Shown here piece after piece: positions 25,201 through 33,644 of a stretch of 64,000 bases of DNA; the stretch's first letter is position 1; each line of letters begins with the position of its first letter. Origin of the DNA: Acidimicrobiia bacterium (lineage in GTDB: Bacteria; Actinomycetota; Acidimicrobiia; UBA2766). A model generated the notes under the pieces. The model had not been told where the DNA came from and ran no database searches. It saw only the letters and a program-made list of their open reading frames with translations. The translations under genes and the position numbers were made by a program. The stretch is taken from the NCBI GenBank assembly GCA_020850945.1, contig JADZDR010000027.1, positions 1 to 64,000 of the forward strand, read 5' to 3'.

Positions 25201-25419
25201 GCCAATCAGGAGGTCGCCCTGGCGCGTGGTCTGGGCGCACACGTGCTCACACCCGAGGATGTGATCGTGCACAAGTTGATCGCCTGGCGTCCACGGGACC
25301 GGGATGACATTGCGTCGATCCTCGACGCCGGTTTGGCACTCGACGTCACCTACATCGAACACTGGGCGTCGGAGTGGGAAGTACTCGACCGCTGGAGAGC
25401 AGCCACACCCGGATCGTGA
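25201..25419 (+). pseudogene. nucleotidyltransferase (AbiEii/DUF6036-like), 3' fragment
   Basis: About 72 residues are left: LGAHVLTPEDVIVHKLIAWR, PRDRDDIASILDAGLALDV and EHWASEWEVLDRWRA. The P-E-D-hhh-x-K-L and R-D-x-x-D-I pattern is the C-terminal part of nucleotidyltransferase-fold proteins of the AbiEii toxin type. The N-terminal catalytic part (GSxxxD) is missing; a stop in frame lies at 25165. It is further debris of a defence or toxin-antitoxin region. Family assignment is by motif only. Confidence 0.6.
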
Positions 25420-25517
25420 CGGGAATCCGGGCGCTGTAGGTTTCCCCGACTCCCCAGCACGTAGGCTGCAACGACCCGGGGGGCTCGGCAGCAGTGGACA
25501 CAGCGGAGGGAAATCTC

Positions 25518-26549
25518 GTGGCCGACGACTCACGGCGCATCTGGGGAATCGTGACCCCGCAGCTTCCGGCTGCGTTCCTCGCGGCCTATGCGAAACAGCT
25601 CGAGGACGACGGGCTCGCAGGGGTGTTCGCACCGCAGGTGTACGGACCCGGGTTCAGCCCGCTCGCGGCCGCGGCGACCTCGACTCAGACCCTGCAGCTC
25701 GCCACGGGAATCGTCCTCGCGTTCGGGCGGAGCCCGTTCGAGACGGCGATGGCGGCAATGGACCTCGACCGCCTCTCCGGCGGCCGCGTCGTCTTGGGCA
25801 TCGGGCCGAGCATCCGGGCGTGGAGCGAGGGGTTCTTCGGCATGCCCTACGGGAAGCCCCTCGCGCACCTGCGGGAGGTGATTGAGGCGATCCGCCTCGT
25901 CGTGGCCGAGGCCCACACCGGGTCCCTCGGGGCTTACGAGGGTGAGTACGTCAACCTCGACTTCTCCGAGCTCCAGGCGACACCACCGCCGATCCGGACC
26001 GAGATCCCCGTCTGGATCGCCGCCCTGCGAGCGCCGCTCGTGCGCCTCGCAGCCGAGATCGGCGACGGCGTTCTCGGCCATCCGCTCTGGTCGATCCCGT
26101 GGGCGACCGAGCAGGTCCCCGCCTGGATCGAGGAGGGCGCCGCGCGGGCGGGACGGAGCCGTGACGACGTGCACGTGAACCTGTGGGTGTGGGCGGCGCC
26201 GGGCGAGGACGAAGGGGCGATCCTCGACGACATCCGCCCCACCCTCGCTTTCTACGGCGGCATGGCCCAGTACGAGGACTACTTCGCGTGGCACGGCTTC
26301 GGTGACGTCGCCCGCCGCCTCCAGCGGGGCGTGCAGACCGGCGACTATCTGTCCGTCGCTGCGGAGGTCCCAGACGAGATGGTGCGCACCTTCGTGCTCT
26401 GCGGCCCGCCCGAGTCCTGCCGGGAACGCCTCGACGCGATCTGGGCCGTCGCCGACTCCGTGACGCTCGCCCCGCCCGTCTACGGCCTCGCTCCCGAACG
26501 CCAGCTCGCCCACCTCAACGCCATCGCCACCACCTTCTACGGCGCCTGA
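25518..26549 (+). CDS. LLM-class F420/FMN-dependent oxidoreductase
   Basis: 343 residues from GTG at 25518, preferred over GTG at 25494 because GGAGGG lies 7 nt upstream. The luciferase-like TIM barrel shows GVFAPQVYGPGFSPLAAAA, LATGIVLAFGRSPFETAMAA, GRVVLGIGPSIRAW and PVWIAALRAPLVRLAAEIGDG. In Actinobacteria most such proteins use F420; the substrate cannot be told. The gene lies between the TA debris and a loopless palindrome that probably terminates it. Confidence 0.9.
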   Translation: MADDSRRIWGIVTPQLPAAFLAAYAKQLEDDGLAGVFAPQVYGPGFSPLAAAATSTQTLQLATGIVLAFGRSPFETAMAAMDLDRLSGGRVVLGIGPSIRAWSEGFFGMPYGKPLAHLREVIEAIRLVVAEAHTGSLGAYEGEYVNLDFSELQATPPPIRTEIPVWIAALRAPLVRLAAEIGDGVLGHPLWSIPWATEQVPAWIEEGAARAGRSRDDVHVNLWVWAAPGEDEGAILDDIRPTLAFYGGMAQYEDYFAWHGFGDVARRLQRGVQTGDYLSVAAEVPDEMVRTFVLCGPPESCRERLDAIWAVADSVTLAPPVYGLAPERQLAHLNAIATTFYGA

Positions 26550-26555
26550 CACGCG

Positions 26556-26601
26556 GTCTGGGTACCTGAGCGGCGATATATCGCCGCTCAGGTACCCAGA
26601 C
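26556..26601. terminator. perfect 46-bp loopless palindrome
   Basis: Bases 26556-26578 are the exact reverse complement of 26579-26601, with no spacer. It starts 7 nt after the oxidoreductase stop. The arms include the GGTACC hexamer twice. It should form a very stable hairpin in RNA or a cruciform in DNA and most simply acts as a terminator. Confidence 0.75.
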
Positions 26602-26752
26602 GGGAGGAGCACGGTCGGTTCCCACGCCCGCGTGTCACAGGCTCCCCCTACCTTCGACACGTCTGGCACGGCTCGCACGCGACGGACCATGCCGACAGGA
26701 CGCCGGCGCCTCAATCGTTGGACCCAGCAACGCACCCGATATGGGAGTCACC

Positions 26753-27178
26753 ATGGAACCCGAGGAGCAGTTCGACGAGCGTCAAGTGCATGCGATACGC
26801 CAGATCGTCGAGGAGGTCATGACCGCCAAGGGCGCTACCATGCTCCTCGTGGACGCGGACATCCGTACTCAGCTCGACGCGATGTCGACGGGCATCGTGG
26901 CGATCGGCAAAGACCTCAAGACCCTCGACCGCCGCCTCGACGCCGCGGTCGACGAGATACGGACCGTGAACGAGAGCCTGACCGATCGCATCGACCGGAC
27001 GAACCAGAAGATCGACAACCTGGCCGACCGCGTCGACCAGACGAATGAGCGACTCGACACCGGACTCGCCCAAGTCAACGACAAGATCGACACCCTGGCC
27101 GACCGCGTCGACCAGACGAACGAACGGCTCGACCAGACGAACGAACGGCTCGACCGGATCGTCGAGGGCGGGAACTAG
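26753..27178 (+). CDS. coiled-coil protein (paralogue of the one at 13442)
   Basis: 141 residues from the ATG at 26753, after GGGAG; the GTG at 26741 is less likely. The non-coiled N-terminus (IRQIVEEVMTAKGATMLLVDADIR) aligns with the start of the protein at 13442. The rest is a coiled coil of near-identical units: LADRVDQTNERLD occurs twice exactly and QTNERLD three further times, reflected in DNA as near-perfect direct repeats. It precedes the penicillin-acylase gene. Function unknown. Confidence 0.75.
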   Translation: MEPEEQFDERQVHAIRQIVEEVMTAKGATMLLVDADIRTQLDAMSTGIVAIGKDLKTLDRRLDAAVDEIRTVNESLTDRIDRTNQKIDNLADRVDQTNERLDTGLAQVNDKIDTLADRVDQTNERLDQTNERLDRIVEGGN

Positions 27179-27292
27179 CGACAACTGGCGAGAGCCCGTC
27201 CCCCACGCGTCAGCCTCGCCTGCCTCACCCCGGCTGGGATACGACAATGCCACGGCGGTACGATCAGGGTCGGCGGTGATGCGGGGGGCTGC

Positions 27293-29827
27293 GTGATCCG
27301 GGAGAAGTCGCGGTGGGGTCTACCGGCGTTCTGCGCTGTGCTGAGTGCCCTCATCCTCACAACGTCCTCCGCCCATGCCGACGGCCCCGCGACCCTCGGG
27401 CCGGTGCAGGACACGGCCTCGCACGCCTGGACGGTCCTGCCACCCGGCAACGGCGACGCAACCGGCTGGACATCCCGGTACAAGGCCGACCAGGTCGCCA
27501 TGTACGACAGGATCGACGACCGCGTGGCAGACGGCACCCTCGCCGAGACGGATCTGCCCCGCTACTTCAAGGACGCCCGCCTCGGCATCGATCCCGAAGA
27601 CGTCGTGCGACGCGCCGAGCCCCGGCCCGGGGTCGAGATCCGCTGGGACCGCTTCGCCGTCCCCCACGTCTTCGGCGACACGTCCGAGGACGTGGCGTTC
27701 GGTGCAGGCTGGGTGACGACCGAGCAGCGTTTCCTCGTCGCCGAAGGGCTGCGCGCGATCGGCCGATCCGGCACCCTCGAGCTCGCAGGCGGCGGCCTCG
27801 GTGACATCCTCGGGTCGCTCGGGGGTGACGGCATCCACTACACCGACGCCGAGCTCGACGCCCAGGTCGACCGGGCCTGTGCCGCCGAACCCGCTCGCTG
27901 CCCCGAGGTGCTCGCTCTCGTCGACGCCTACGTGGAGGGTGTCAACCGCCACCTCGAAGCCAAGCCACCCATACCGGCGGCGATCACGAGACTCCTCGGG
28001 ATCAGGTGGCCGAAGTGGAAGCGGTCCGACGTCATCGCCGCCGCGATGGCGATGGGGACGATCTTCGGCGAGGGTGGCGGGGGCGAGCTCGGGAACGCGC
28101 ATGCGATCCGTGTGCTGCAGAGCCGCTTCGGAGCCGAGGCGGAAGCGGCGTGGCGTGAGTTGCGCCGCCCCGACGACCCGGCTGCCCGCACGCATGTCGC
28201 CGGGACCTTCCCCTACCCCCTCTACGGCGACGGATCCACTTCACCCGTCGGACCGACCGCCAACAGCACGGACTGGGCAGCCGTCGCCCTGCCCGACGAC
28301 GGACTCGCCGGCACACCCCCACCCGGCGACGACTGGTGGACCGACCTGCCCGACCGGGGATCACACAGCAACTACCTCGCCGTGGCGGGGGAAGCCACCG
28401 CGGACGGGCATCCCGTCCTCGCCGGTGGCCCGCAGATGGGCTACACGCATCCCTCGTACCTGCTCGAGATGGAGCTGCAAGGTGGCGGCTACAGGGTCTC
28501 GGGTCTCACTGTGCCGGGCATGGCGCTGTTCGTCCTCATCGGCCACACGGACGAGTACGCGTGGTCGATCACGTCCGGGGGCAGCGACCTCATCGACCTG
28601 CGCGCCGAGCTCCTCTGCGAACCCGACGGGTCGGCTGCGTCGCTCGCCTCCACTCACTACGTGTTCGACGGGGTTTGCACCGCCATGGAGCGAGTGGGCG
28701 AGAGGAACGTCGTTCCCCGCACGGTGCACGGACCGGTGGTCGAACGCGTGACCGTCGACGGAAAGCCGGTCGCCATCTCGCAGCAGCGGGCATCCCGCGG
28801 ATACGAGGCCTTCGCCTCCCTCCCCTTCATGCAGCTCAACTTCGGCGAGGTTCCCTCGGCCGCCGGCTTCGCCGAGACTCTCCGCCACGTGCCGTTCAGC
28901 CTGAACTGGGTGTACGTGGACGCACGGGACATCGCGTACACCCACACGGGCCGCTACCCGCTGCGGGCGCCGGGCACGAACGCCGAATTGCCCGTCTGGG
29001 GAACCGGGGAATGGGAGTGGACAGGCACGCTCGACTGGACACAGCAGCCGCACGAGGTCGACCCGGCCAAGGGCTACATCAGCTCGTGGAACAACAAGCC
29101 CGCACCCGGCTGGCAGTCACCCGCGTGGGGTCAGAGCGTCTACCAGCGGGTGGAGCTCCTCGACCGCCGTCTCGCCCGCCAGCGGGCGAGACGGCCGGCC
29201 GGCCTCTCCGTCGTCGACGTCGTCACGATCGTGCAGGACGCGGCCACGGCAGATCTCCGCGCCGAGGTCCTCCTCCCGGAGGTCCTCGGCGTCCTCGGCG
29301 ATTCGCCTGCACCGTCGGCCGAGGCCGACGACACCCGGCGCATCCTCGCCACGTGGGTCGCGGCCGGAGGCAACCGGCGCGACCGCGATGCCAACCTCCT
29401 CGCCGACTCGCCCGCGACACCGATCATCGACGTCTTCGGCGACCTTCTCGCCGACGCGACGCTCGCCCGCCTCGCCGGTGGAGGCGAGCTGCCGACGCCG
29501 GGTGAGAACCCACCCAACATGCAGGGGAGTGCGTTCGGGTCCGGGCCACTCTCCTACAGCACCGTCGACCTGCAGAAGGTGCGTGCCGGCACAGGGGGGG
29601 TCTGCGGCAACGGCGACCTCGAGAAGTGCCGGGACGAGATCTGGGCTCTCCTCGACAGGGCCGCCCGGCAGGTCGCAGCCGACCAGATGCCATTCCTCGC
29701 CCCCTACCCCGACCTCTGGACGAAGTGGGTGTTCGCGGAGCGCATCCGCTTCATCCCCCTCATGTGGGAGCCTTCGATGCGCTGGCAGAACCGCGCGTCC
29801 TTCCAGCAGGTGATGAGCTTCGGCTGA
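27293..29827 (+). CDS. secreted penicillin acylase family hydrolase
   Basis: 844 residues, GTG start. A Sec signal peptide ends at about SSAHA-DG (residue 30). The family is an Ntn-hydrolase made as a precursor and cut before a nucleophilic Ser; here Ser357 in DRGSHSNYLAV follows Gly and matches that site. EIRWDRFAVPHVFGDTSEDVAFGAG (in the alpha part), YVEGVN and WNNKPAPGW are further landmarks. Relatives cleave beta-lactam side chains or acyl-homoserine lactones; the natural substrate here is unknown. It converges on pilT across a hairpin. Confidence 0.9.
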   Translation: MIREKSRWGLPAFCAVLSALILTTSSAHADGPATLGPVQDTASHAWTVLPPGNGDATGWTSRYKADQVAMYDRIDDRVADGTLAETDLPRYFKDARLGIDPEDVVRRAEPRPGVEIRWDRFAVPHVFGDTSEDVAFGAGWVTTEQRFLVAEGLRAIGRSGTLELAGGGLGDILGSLGGDGIHYTDAELDAQVDRACAAEPARCPEVLALVDAYVEGVNRHLEAKPPIPAAITRLLGIRWPKWKRSDVIAAAMAMGTIFGEGGGGELGNAHAIRVLQSRFGAEAEAAWRELRRPDDPAARTHVAGTFPYPLYGDGSTSPVGPTANSTDWAAVALPDDGLAGTPPPGDDWWTDLPDRGSHSNYLAVAGEATADGHPVLAGGPQMGYTHPSYLLEMELQGGGYRVSGLTVPGMALFVLIGHTDEYAWSITSGGSDLIDLRAELLCEPDGSAASLASTHYVFDGVCTAMERVGERNVVPRTVHGPVVERVTVDGKPVAISQQRASRGYEAFASLPFMQLNFGEVPSAAGFAETLRHVPFSLNWVYVDARDIAYTHTGRYPLRAPGTNAELPVWGTGEWEWTGTLDWTQQPHEVDPAKGYISSWNNKPAPGWQSPAWGQSVYQRVELLDRRLARQRARRPAGLSVVDVVTIVQDAATADLRAEVLLPEVLGVLGDSPAPSAEADDTRRILATWVAAGGNRRDRDANLLADSPATPIIDVFGDLLADATLARLAGGGELPTPGENPPNMQGSAFGSGPLSYSTVDLQKVRAGTGGVCGNGDLEKCRDEIWALLDRAARQVAADQMPFLAPYPDLWTKWVFAERIRFIPLMWEPSMRWQNRASFQQVMSFG

Positions 29828-29829
29828 GG

Positions 29830-29853
29830 CTGATGCCCCGACCGGGGGATCAG
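29830..29853. terminator. bidirectional hairpin between acylase and pilT
   Basis: CTGAT-G-CCCC and GGGG-G-ATCAG pair around GACC with one G-G mismatch. It begins 2 nt after the acylase stop and includes the pilT stop codon on the other strand. Confidence 0.5.
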
Positions 29854-31016
29854 ACGAGGCCGTTGTTCTGGAGGTGGACGATGTAGCTCTCGAGGCTGAT
29901 CATGCCCTCTGCGGCGGACTGGCTGATCACGTTCTTGAGCTGGTTCGTCTTCCCCTCCCGGATGAGGTTGCGGACGGGCTCGGTCGCGATCATGACCTCG
30001 AAGGCCGCCACGCGGCCGCCGTCCCGGCGGGGGAGGAGACGCTGGTGGACCACGGCGAGGAGGGCGGCGGAGAGCTGTGCCCGGATCTGGCGCTGCTGCT
30101 CGGCCGGGAACATGTCGATGATGCGGTAGATCGTCTGCGGCGCGTCGTTCGTGTGCAGCGTCGCGAAGACGAGGTGGCCGGTCTCGGCGATCGTGAGTGC
30201 CGACGCGATCGACTCGAGGTCACGCATCTCGCCGACCAGGACGACATCGGGGTCCTCACGCAGGGCGCTGCGCAGCGCATCCGCGAAGGACGTGGCGTCG
30301 ACACCGATCTCGCGCTGGTTCACGATCGCCTGCGCATGCCGGAACTCGTACTCGATCGGGTCCTCCATCGTGATGATGTGGCAGAGACGGGCCTGGTTGA
30401 TCCGGTCGATGAGCGACGCGATCGTCGTCGACTTCCCCGACCCGGTCGGTCCGGTCACGAGGACGAGGCCGTGCGGGCGGTCGGCGAGCTGGATCACGGA
30501 CGGGGGCAGGCCGAGTGACTCCGGGGTCGGGATCATGCCGGCGAGATACCGCAGAGCGATCGCCGGATGGTTCTTCGTGTAGAAGACGTTCCCGCGGAAG
30601 CGGCTCCCCTCGTAGCCGAAAGAGAAGTCGTAGCGGCGGTGCTGCTCGAACTCGGCCCGCTTCGACTCGTCGAGGAGCTCGACGATCCCCCGCTCGAGCT
30701 CCGGCGCCGTGCACGGCTGTTCCCGCAGCGGCCGGAGCTGGCCGTCGAGGCGGACACGCGGCGGCGTACCTACGGAGAGATGGAGGTCGGACGCGTTGTT
30801 CTGCACCATGACACGCAGCATCGGCGCGATCATCGAATCGGGTGGCAGCGTGACCTCGCTCGCCGCATGGTGGGGTTCTCCGAGCTGGACCTGGGGAATG
30901 CCCCCCGCCGCCTCCCCACCGGGCTGTTGCGGGGCGTAGGCCTGGACGTCGGCCGGGGTCGACGCAAGCGGGATCGCGTCGGCCGCCTGGGCGTCCTGAA
31001 ATGCCGGTTGGGTCAT
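29850..31016 (-). CDS. pilT: pilus retraction ATPase PilT
   Basis: 388 residues. After a Pro/Gln-rich N-terminal extension of about 55 residues, the PilT core shows LRVMVQNNASDLHLSVGTPP, Walker A GPTGSGKST (189-197), Asp-box IITMEDPIEYEF, Walker B VVLVGEMRDLES and His-box ETGHLVFATLHTND. It powers pilus disassembly and twitching. It lies about 98 nt downstream of a second pilT on the same strand, so both may be one transcript. Confidence 0.93.
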   Translation of the reverse strand: MTQPAFQDAQAADAIPLASTPADVQAYAPQQPGGEAAGGIPQVQLGEPHHAASEVTLPPDSMIAPMLRVMVQNNASDLHLSVGTPPRVRLDGQLRPLREQPCTAPELERGIVELLDESKRAEFEQHRRYDFSFGYEGSRFRGNVFYTKNHPAIALRYLAGMIPTPESLGLPPSVIQLADRPHGLVLVTGPTGSGKSTTIASLIDRINQARLCHIITMEDPIEYEFRHAQAIVNQREIGVDATSFADALRSALREDPDVVLVGEMRDLESIASALTIAETGHLVFATLHTNDAPQTIYRIIDMFPAEQQRQIRAQLSAALLAVVHQRLLPRRDGGRVAAFEVMIATEPVRNLIREGKTNQLKNVISQSAAEGMISLESYIVHLQNNGLV

Positions 31017-31114
31017 ACGTCAACACCCCTGCGGAAGGACTTGGGCCGCCACGCGCGGTCGACCCACTTCTTAGTATTCCCTGATCCCGCGGTCCACTCC
31101 TGCGGTGTCACCCG

Positions 31115-32380
31115 TCACGTGTGAGTGCCGTTCCCACCCGGATGCGGGTGGGCGAGGTCGAGGTCGACTCCCGCCGGGGCGACGTTGGGGTCCTGCAGCA
31201 GGCCGAGGTGGGCGAGGCTGCGGTCGAGGGTCATCATCCCCTCCGTGACGTCGGTGGTCATCACGCTGCGGAGTTGCTCGGTGCGGCCCTCGCGGATCAT
31301 GCGCCGCACGGCCTCGGTCGCGACGAGGACCTCGAACGCGGCCACACGTCCACCCTCGGGGAGCGGGTAGAGGCGCTGGTGCACGACACCCACGAGTGCC
31401 GCGGCGAGCTGCGTGCGGATCTGGAGTTGCTGTTCCGGCGGGAAGACGTCGATGACACGGTCGACCGCCGACGGTGCGTCGTTCGTGTGCAGGGTGCCGA
31501 AGACGAGATGGCCGGTCTCGGCCACCGTGATCGTGCTCGACGTCGAATCGAGATCGCGCATCTCGCCGACGAGGACGACGTCGGGATCCTCGCGGAGGAC
31601 GGAGCGGAGCCCGTCGGCGAACGTGAGGGCGTCCCAGCCGATCTCGCGCTGGTCGATCATCGCCATCTTGTGCTGGAAGCGGAACTCGATCGGGTCCTCG
31701 ATCGTGACCACGTGGCAGGCCCGCGTGAGGTTGATGCGTTCGAGGAGCGAGGCGATCGTCGTCGACTTCCCCGACCCCGTCGGTCCTGTGACGAGGATGA
31801 GGCCGCTCGGTCGCTCCGCCATGCGCACGACAGCCGGGGGGATGCCGAGCGCTTCCGGTGTCGGGATGACGCCCGGTAGGTGCCGCAACGCGATCGAGAA
31901 CGCACCCTTCGAGTAGTAGATGTTCCCCCGGAACCGGGCCCCGCCGACACCCGTGAACGCGAAGTCCACGGACCGGTACTGCTGGAGCACGGCTACGCGC
32001 TCGTCGTCGAGGAGCTCACGCACGTAGGCACTCGACTCCTCCACCGTCACCGGTTCCTCACGCAGCACGCGCAGCGCCCCGTCGATTCGGATGCGGGGTG
32101 GCGTTCCGACCGACACGAGGAGGTCGGACCCGTTGTACTGCACGAGGGCCGCGAGGAGGTGTTCGACGGTTCCCTGACCGATCGGTGCCGTCTGGGGAGG
32201 GGGTGCGGCTGCGCGTGGGTCCTGGCGGGCGCCGTCGTCGAAGAGGAGCCTCTCGTAGCCGGCGGGAAGGGCGCCGAGTCGCGAGGCGGGCCTGTAGCCG
32301 GCCGGCCGCGTCCACGCGCTGTCCGCGACGGCACCGCCGGGGGCCTCCTGTCGGGCGTTTGGGTATTCGTACTGGGTCAA
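31115..32380 (-). CDS. pilT: second PilT-like ATPase
   Basis: 421 residues, a paralogue of the gene at 29850 with a longer, unlike N-terminus (about 70 residues, Pro/Ala-rich). Core motifs: Walker A GPTGSGKST (199-207), VVTIEDPIEFRFQ, VVLVGEMRDLDST and ETGHLVFGTLHTNDAPS. Paired PilT proteins elsewhere differ in force or in control (PilT/PilU); which of the two is the main motor cannot be read from sequence. The C-terminal tail is Gly/His-rich. Confidence 0.92.
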   Translation of the reverse strand: MTQYEYPNARQEAPGGAVADSAWTRPAGYRPASRLGALPAGYERLLFDDGARQDPRAAAPPPQTAPIGQGTVEHLLAALVQYNGSDLLVSVGTPPRIRIDGALRVLREEPVTVEESSAYVRELLDDERVAVLQQYRSVDFAFTGVGGARFRGNIYYSKGAFSIALRHLPGVIPTPEALGIPPAVVRMAERPSGLILVTGPTGSGKSTTIASLLERINLTRACHVVTIEDPIEFRFQHKMAMIDQREIGWDALTFADGLRSVLREDPDVVLVGEMRDLDSTSSTITVAETGHLVFGTLHTNDAPSAVDRVIDVFPPEQQLQIRTQLAAALVGVVHQRLYPLPEGGRVAAFEVLVATEAVRRMIREGRTEQLRSVMTTDVTEGMMTLDRSLAHLGLLQDPNVAPAGVDLDLAHPHPGGNGTHT

Positions 32381-32497
32381 CGCAGATCAGCCAGTTCTCG
32401 ACACACGGGCACGGGACGTGCGCAGGGCGCGAAATGCCCCGCGATGACTTCGCCTCCCTACAGGCCCGTTCCTCCCCTGCCAGAGGCGCAAGAGTCG

Positions 32498-32544
32498 ACG
32501 TGGGCTTACTCAACCACACCCGGTGTGGTTGAGTACGCCCACGT
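32498..32544. terminator. near-perfect 47-nt palindrome (one mismatch)
   Basis: Bases 32498-32520 and 32522-32544 are reverse complements around a single C, with one mismatch in 23 pairs. It lies 6 nt past the stop of the beta-propeller lipoprotein gene (minus strand) and upstream of pilT2's start, so it probably ends the lipoprotein transcript. Confidence 0.7.
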
Positions 32545-32550
32545 GGTTGG

Positions 32551-33579
32551 TCAGCCGTACGAGACGGCGCGCAGGCTCACCTTGGACTGCACCCCTGCGA
32601 GGAAGCGGCCGTCCGCCGGATCGAGGCGGGCGAGCTTCAGACCGCCCGTGTGGACGACGTACAGGGACCCCCCGCCCGCCGCGAGGGCGACCGGCTTTGT
32701 GACCGGCCGGAACGTCGCCGCCACATGACCGCTCGCCGCGTCGATCCTGTGGATGTCGTTGCGGAACGTGTCGGTTACCCAGACGGCCGCGTCGCCGGCT
32801 GCGACACTGCTGTTCCCACTCGCGACCTCGACCGGATCTCCGTGTGCGAGCGAGGCGGGGTCGACACGGAACAGGACGCCGTCCGCGAGCACCCACACCG
32901 CCCCCGCCTCCACTACGAGTCCTGACAGGTCCTCCCCTGCGTCGACGGGGATCTCGACGGATCCCGTCAGAGCCGGACCGGCCGCGTCGATCCGGAAGAG
33001 GACGTGCCCGGCCGTCGCCCAGACCGCACCCGCGCCGGCGGCGAGGAAGTCGATCCTGTCGCCTAGCGCCACCTCGCCCGTGACCGTTCCGGCCGCAGTG
33101 TCGAAGCGCCGGATCGTGCCGCTCACCTCGGCGCCCGCCACCCACACGGCTCCGTCCGCCACTGCGAGGCGTCGCGGCGGGTCGGCCCCGCCGAGCACCA
33201 CCGGTACGGGTCGACCGGCCGGACGCGGCACGCGCTGGAAGGGAACCGGTCCGGCTGTCGCGACCCACACGGAGTCCGGCGTCACGGTGTAGTCGAGGAC
33301 GGCACCTCCCGTGTCGACCATGCGCACGACACCCGCGAGGGCCGGGTCGAGGGCAACGAGCTGGTCGGTGTCGGCATCGACGACCCAGACTTCGGGACTC
33401 GGGACGGCACCGGGGGCGGGCTCGGGCACGGTCACGGCCGGATCGAGTGTCACGCCGTCCTCGGTCTCGGTCGGCTCCCGTCCCGCATCCGAGCTCTCAC
33501 AAGCCGTGCCGATCAGCCCCGTGAAGAGGAACGTCAGCAGGACGGTCAGGACAGGGCGGATCCGCCTCCGGTTGTGCAC
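32551..33579 (-). CDS. beta-propeller lipoprotein
   Basis: 342 residues from GTG at 33579. The signal peptide ends in a lipobox LIGTAC. After a Glu/Pro-rich linker come about six to seven repeats of the form GAVWVAGAEVSGTIRRFDTAAG, AGAVWATAGHVLFRIDAA and AAVWVTDTFRNDIHRIDAASG, spaced about 40 residues apart, as in NHL/YVTN-type propellers. Such proteins bind ligands or partners at the cell surface. No catalytic residues stand out. It is followed by a palindromic terminator. Confidence 0.8.
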   Translation of the reverse strand: MHNRRRIRPVLTVLLTFLFTGLIGTACESSDAGREPTETEDGVTLDPAVTVPEPAPGAVPSPEVWVVDADTDQLVALDPALAGVVRMVDTGGAVLDYTVTPDSVWVATAGPVPFQRVPRPAGRPVPVVLGGADPPRRLAVADGAVWVAGAEVSGTIRRFDTAAGTVTGEVALGDRIDFLAAGAGAVWATAGHVLFRIDAAGPALTGSVEIPVDAGEDLSGLVVEAGAVWVLADGVLFRVDPASLAHGDPVEVASGNSSVAAGDAAVWVTDTFRNDIHRIDAASGHVAATFRPVTKPVALAAGGGSLYVVHTGGLKLARLDPADGRFLAGVQSKVSLRAVSYG

Positions 33580-33644
33580 GTCGAGAAGACTGCCATCCCC
33601 CACACCGGCACCGAACCATGCACACTCAGAGATGCCGGTGGGTG

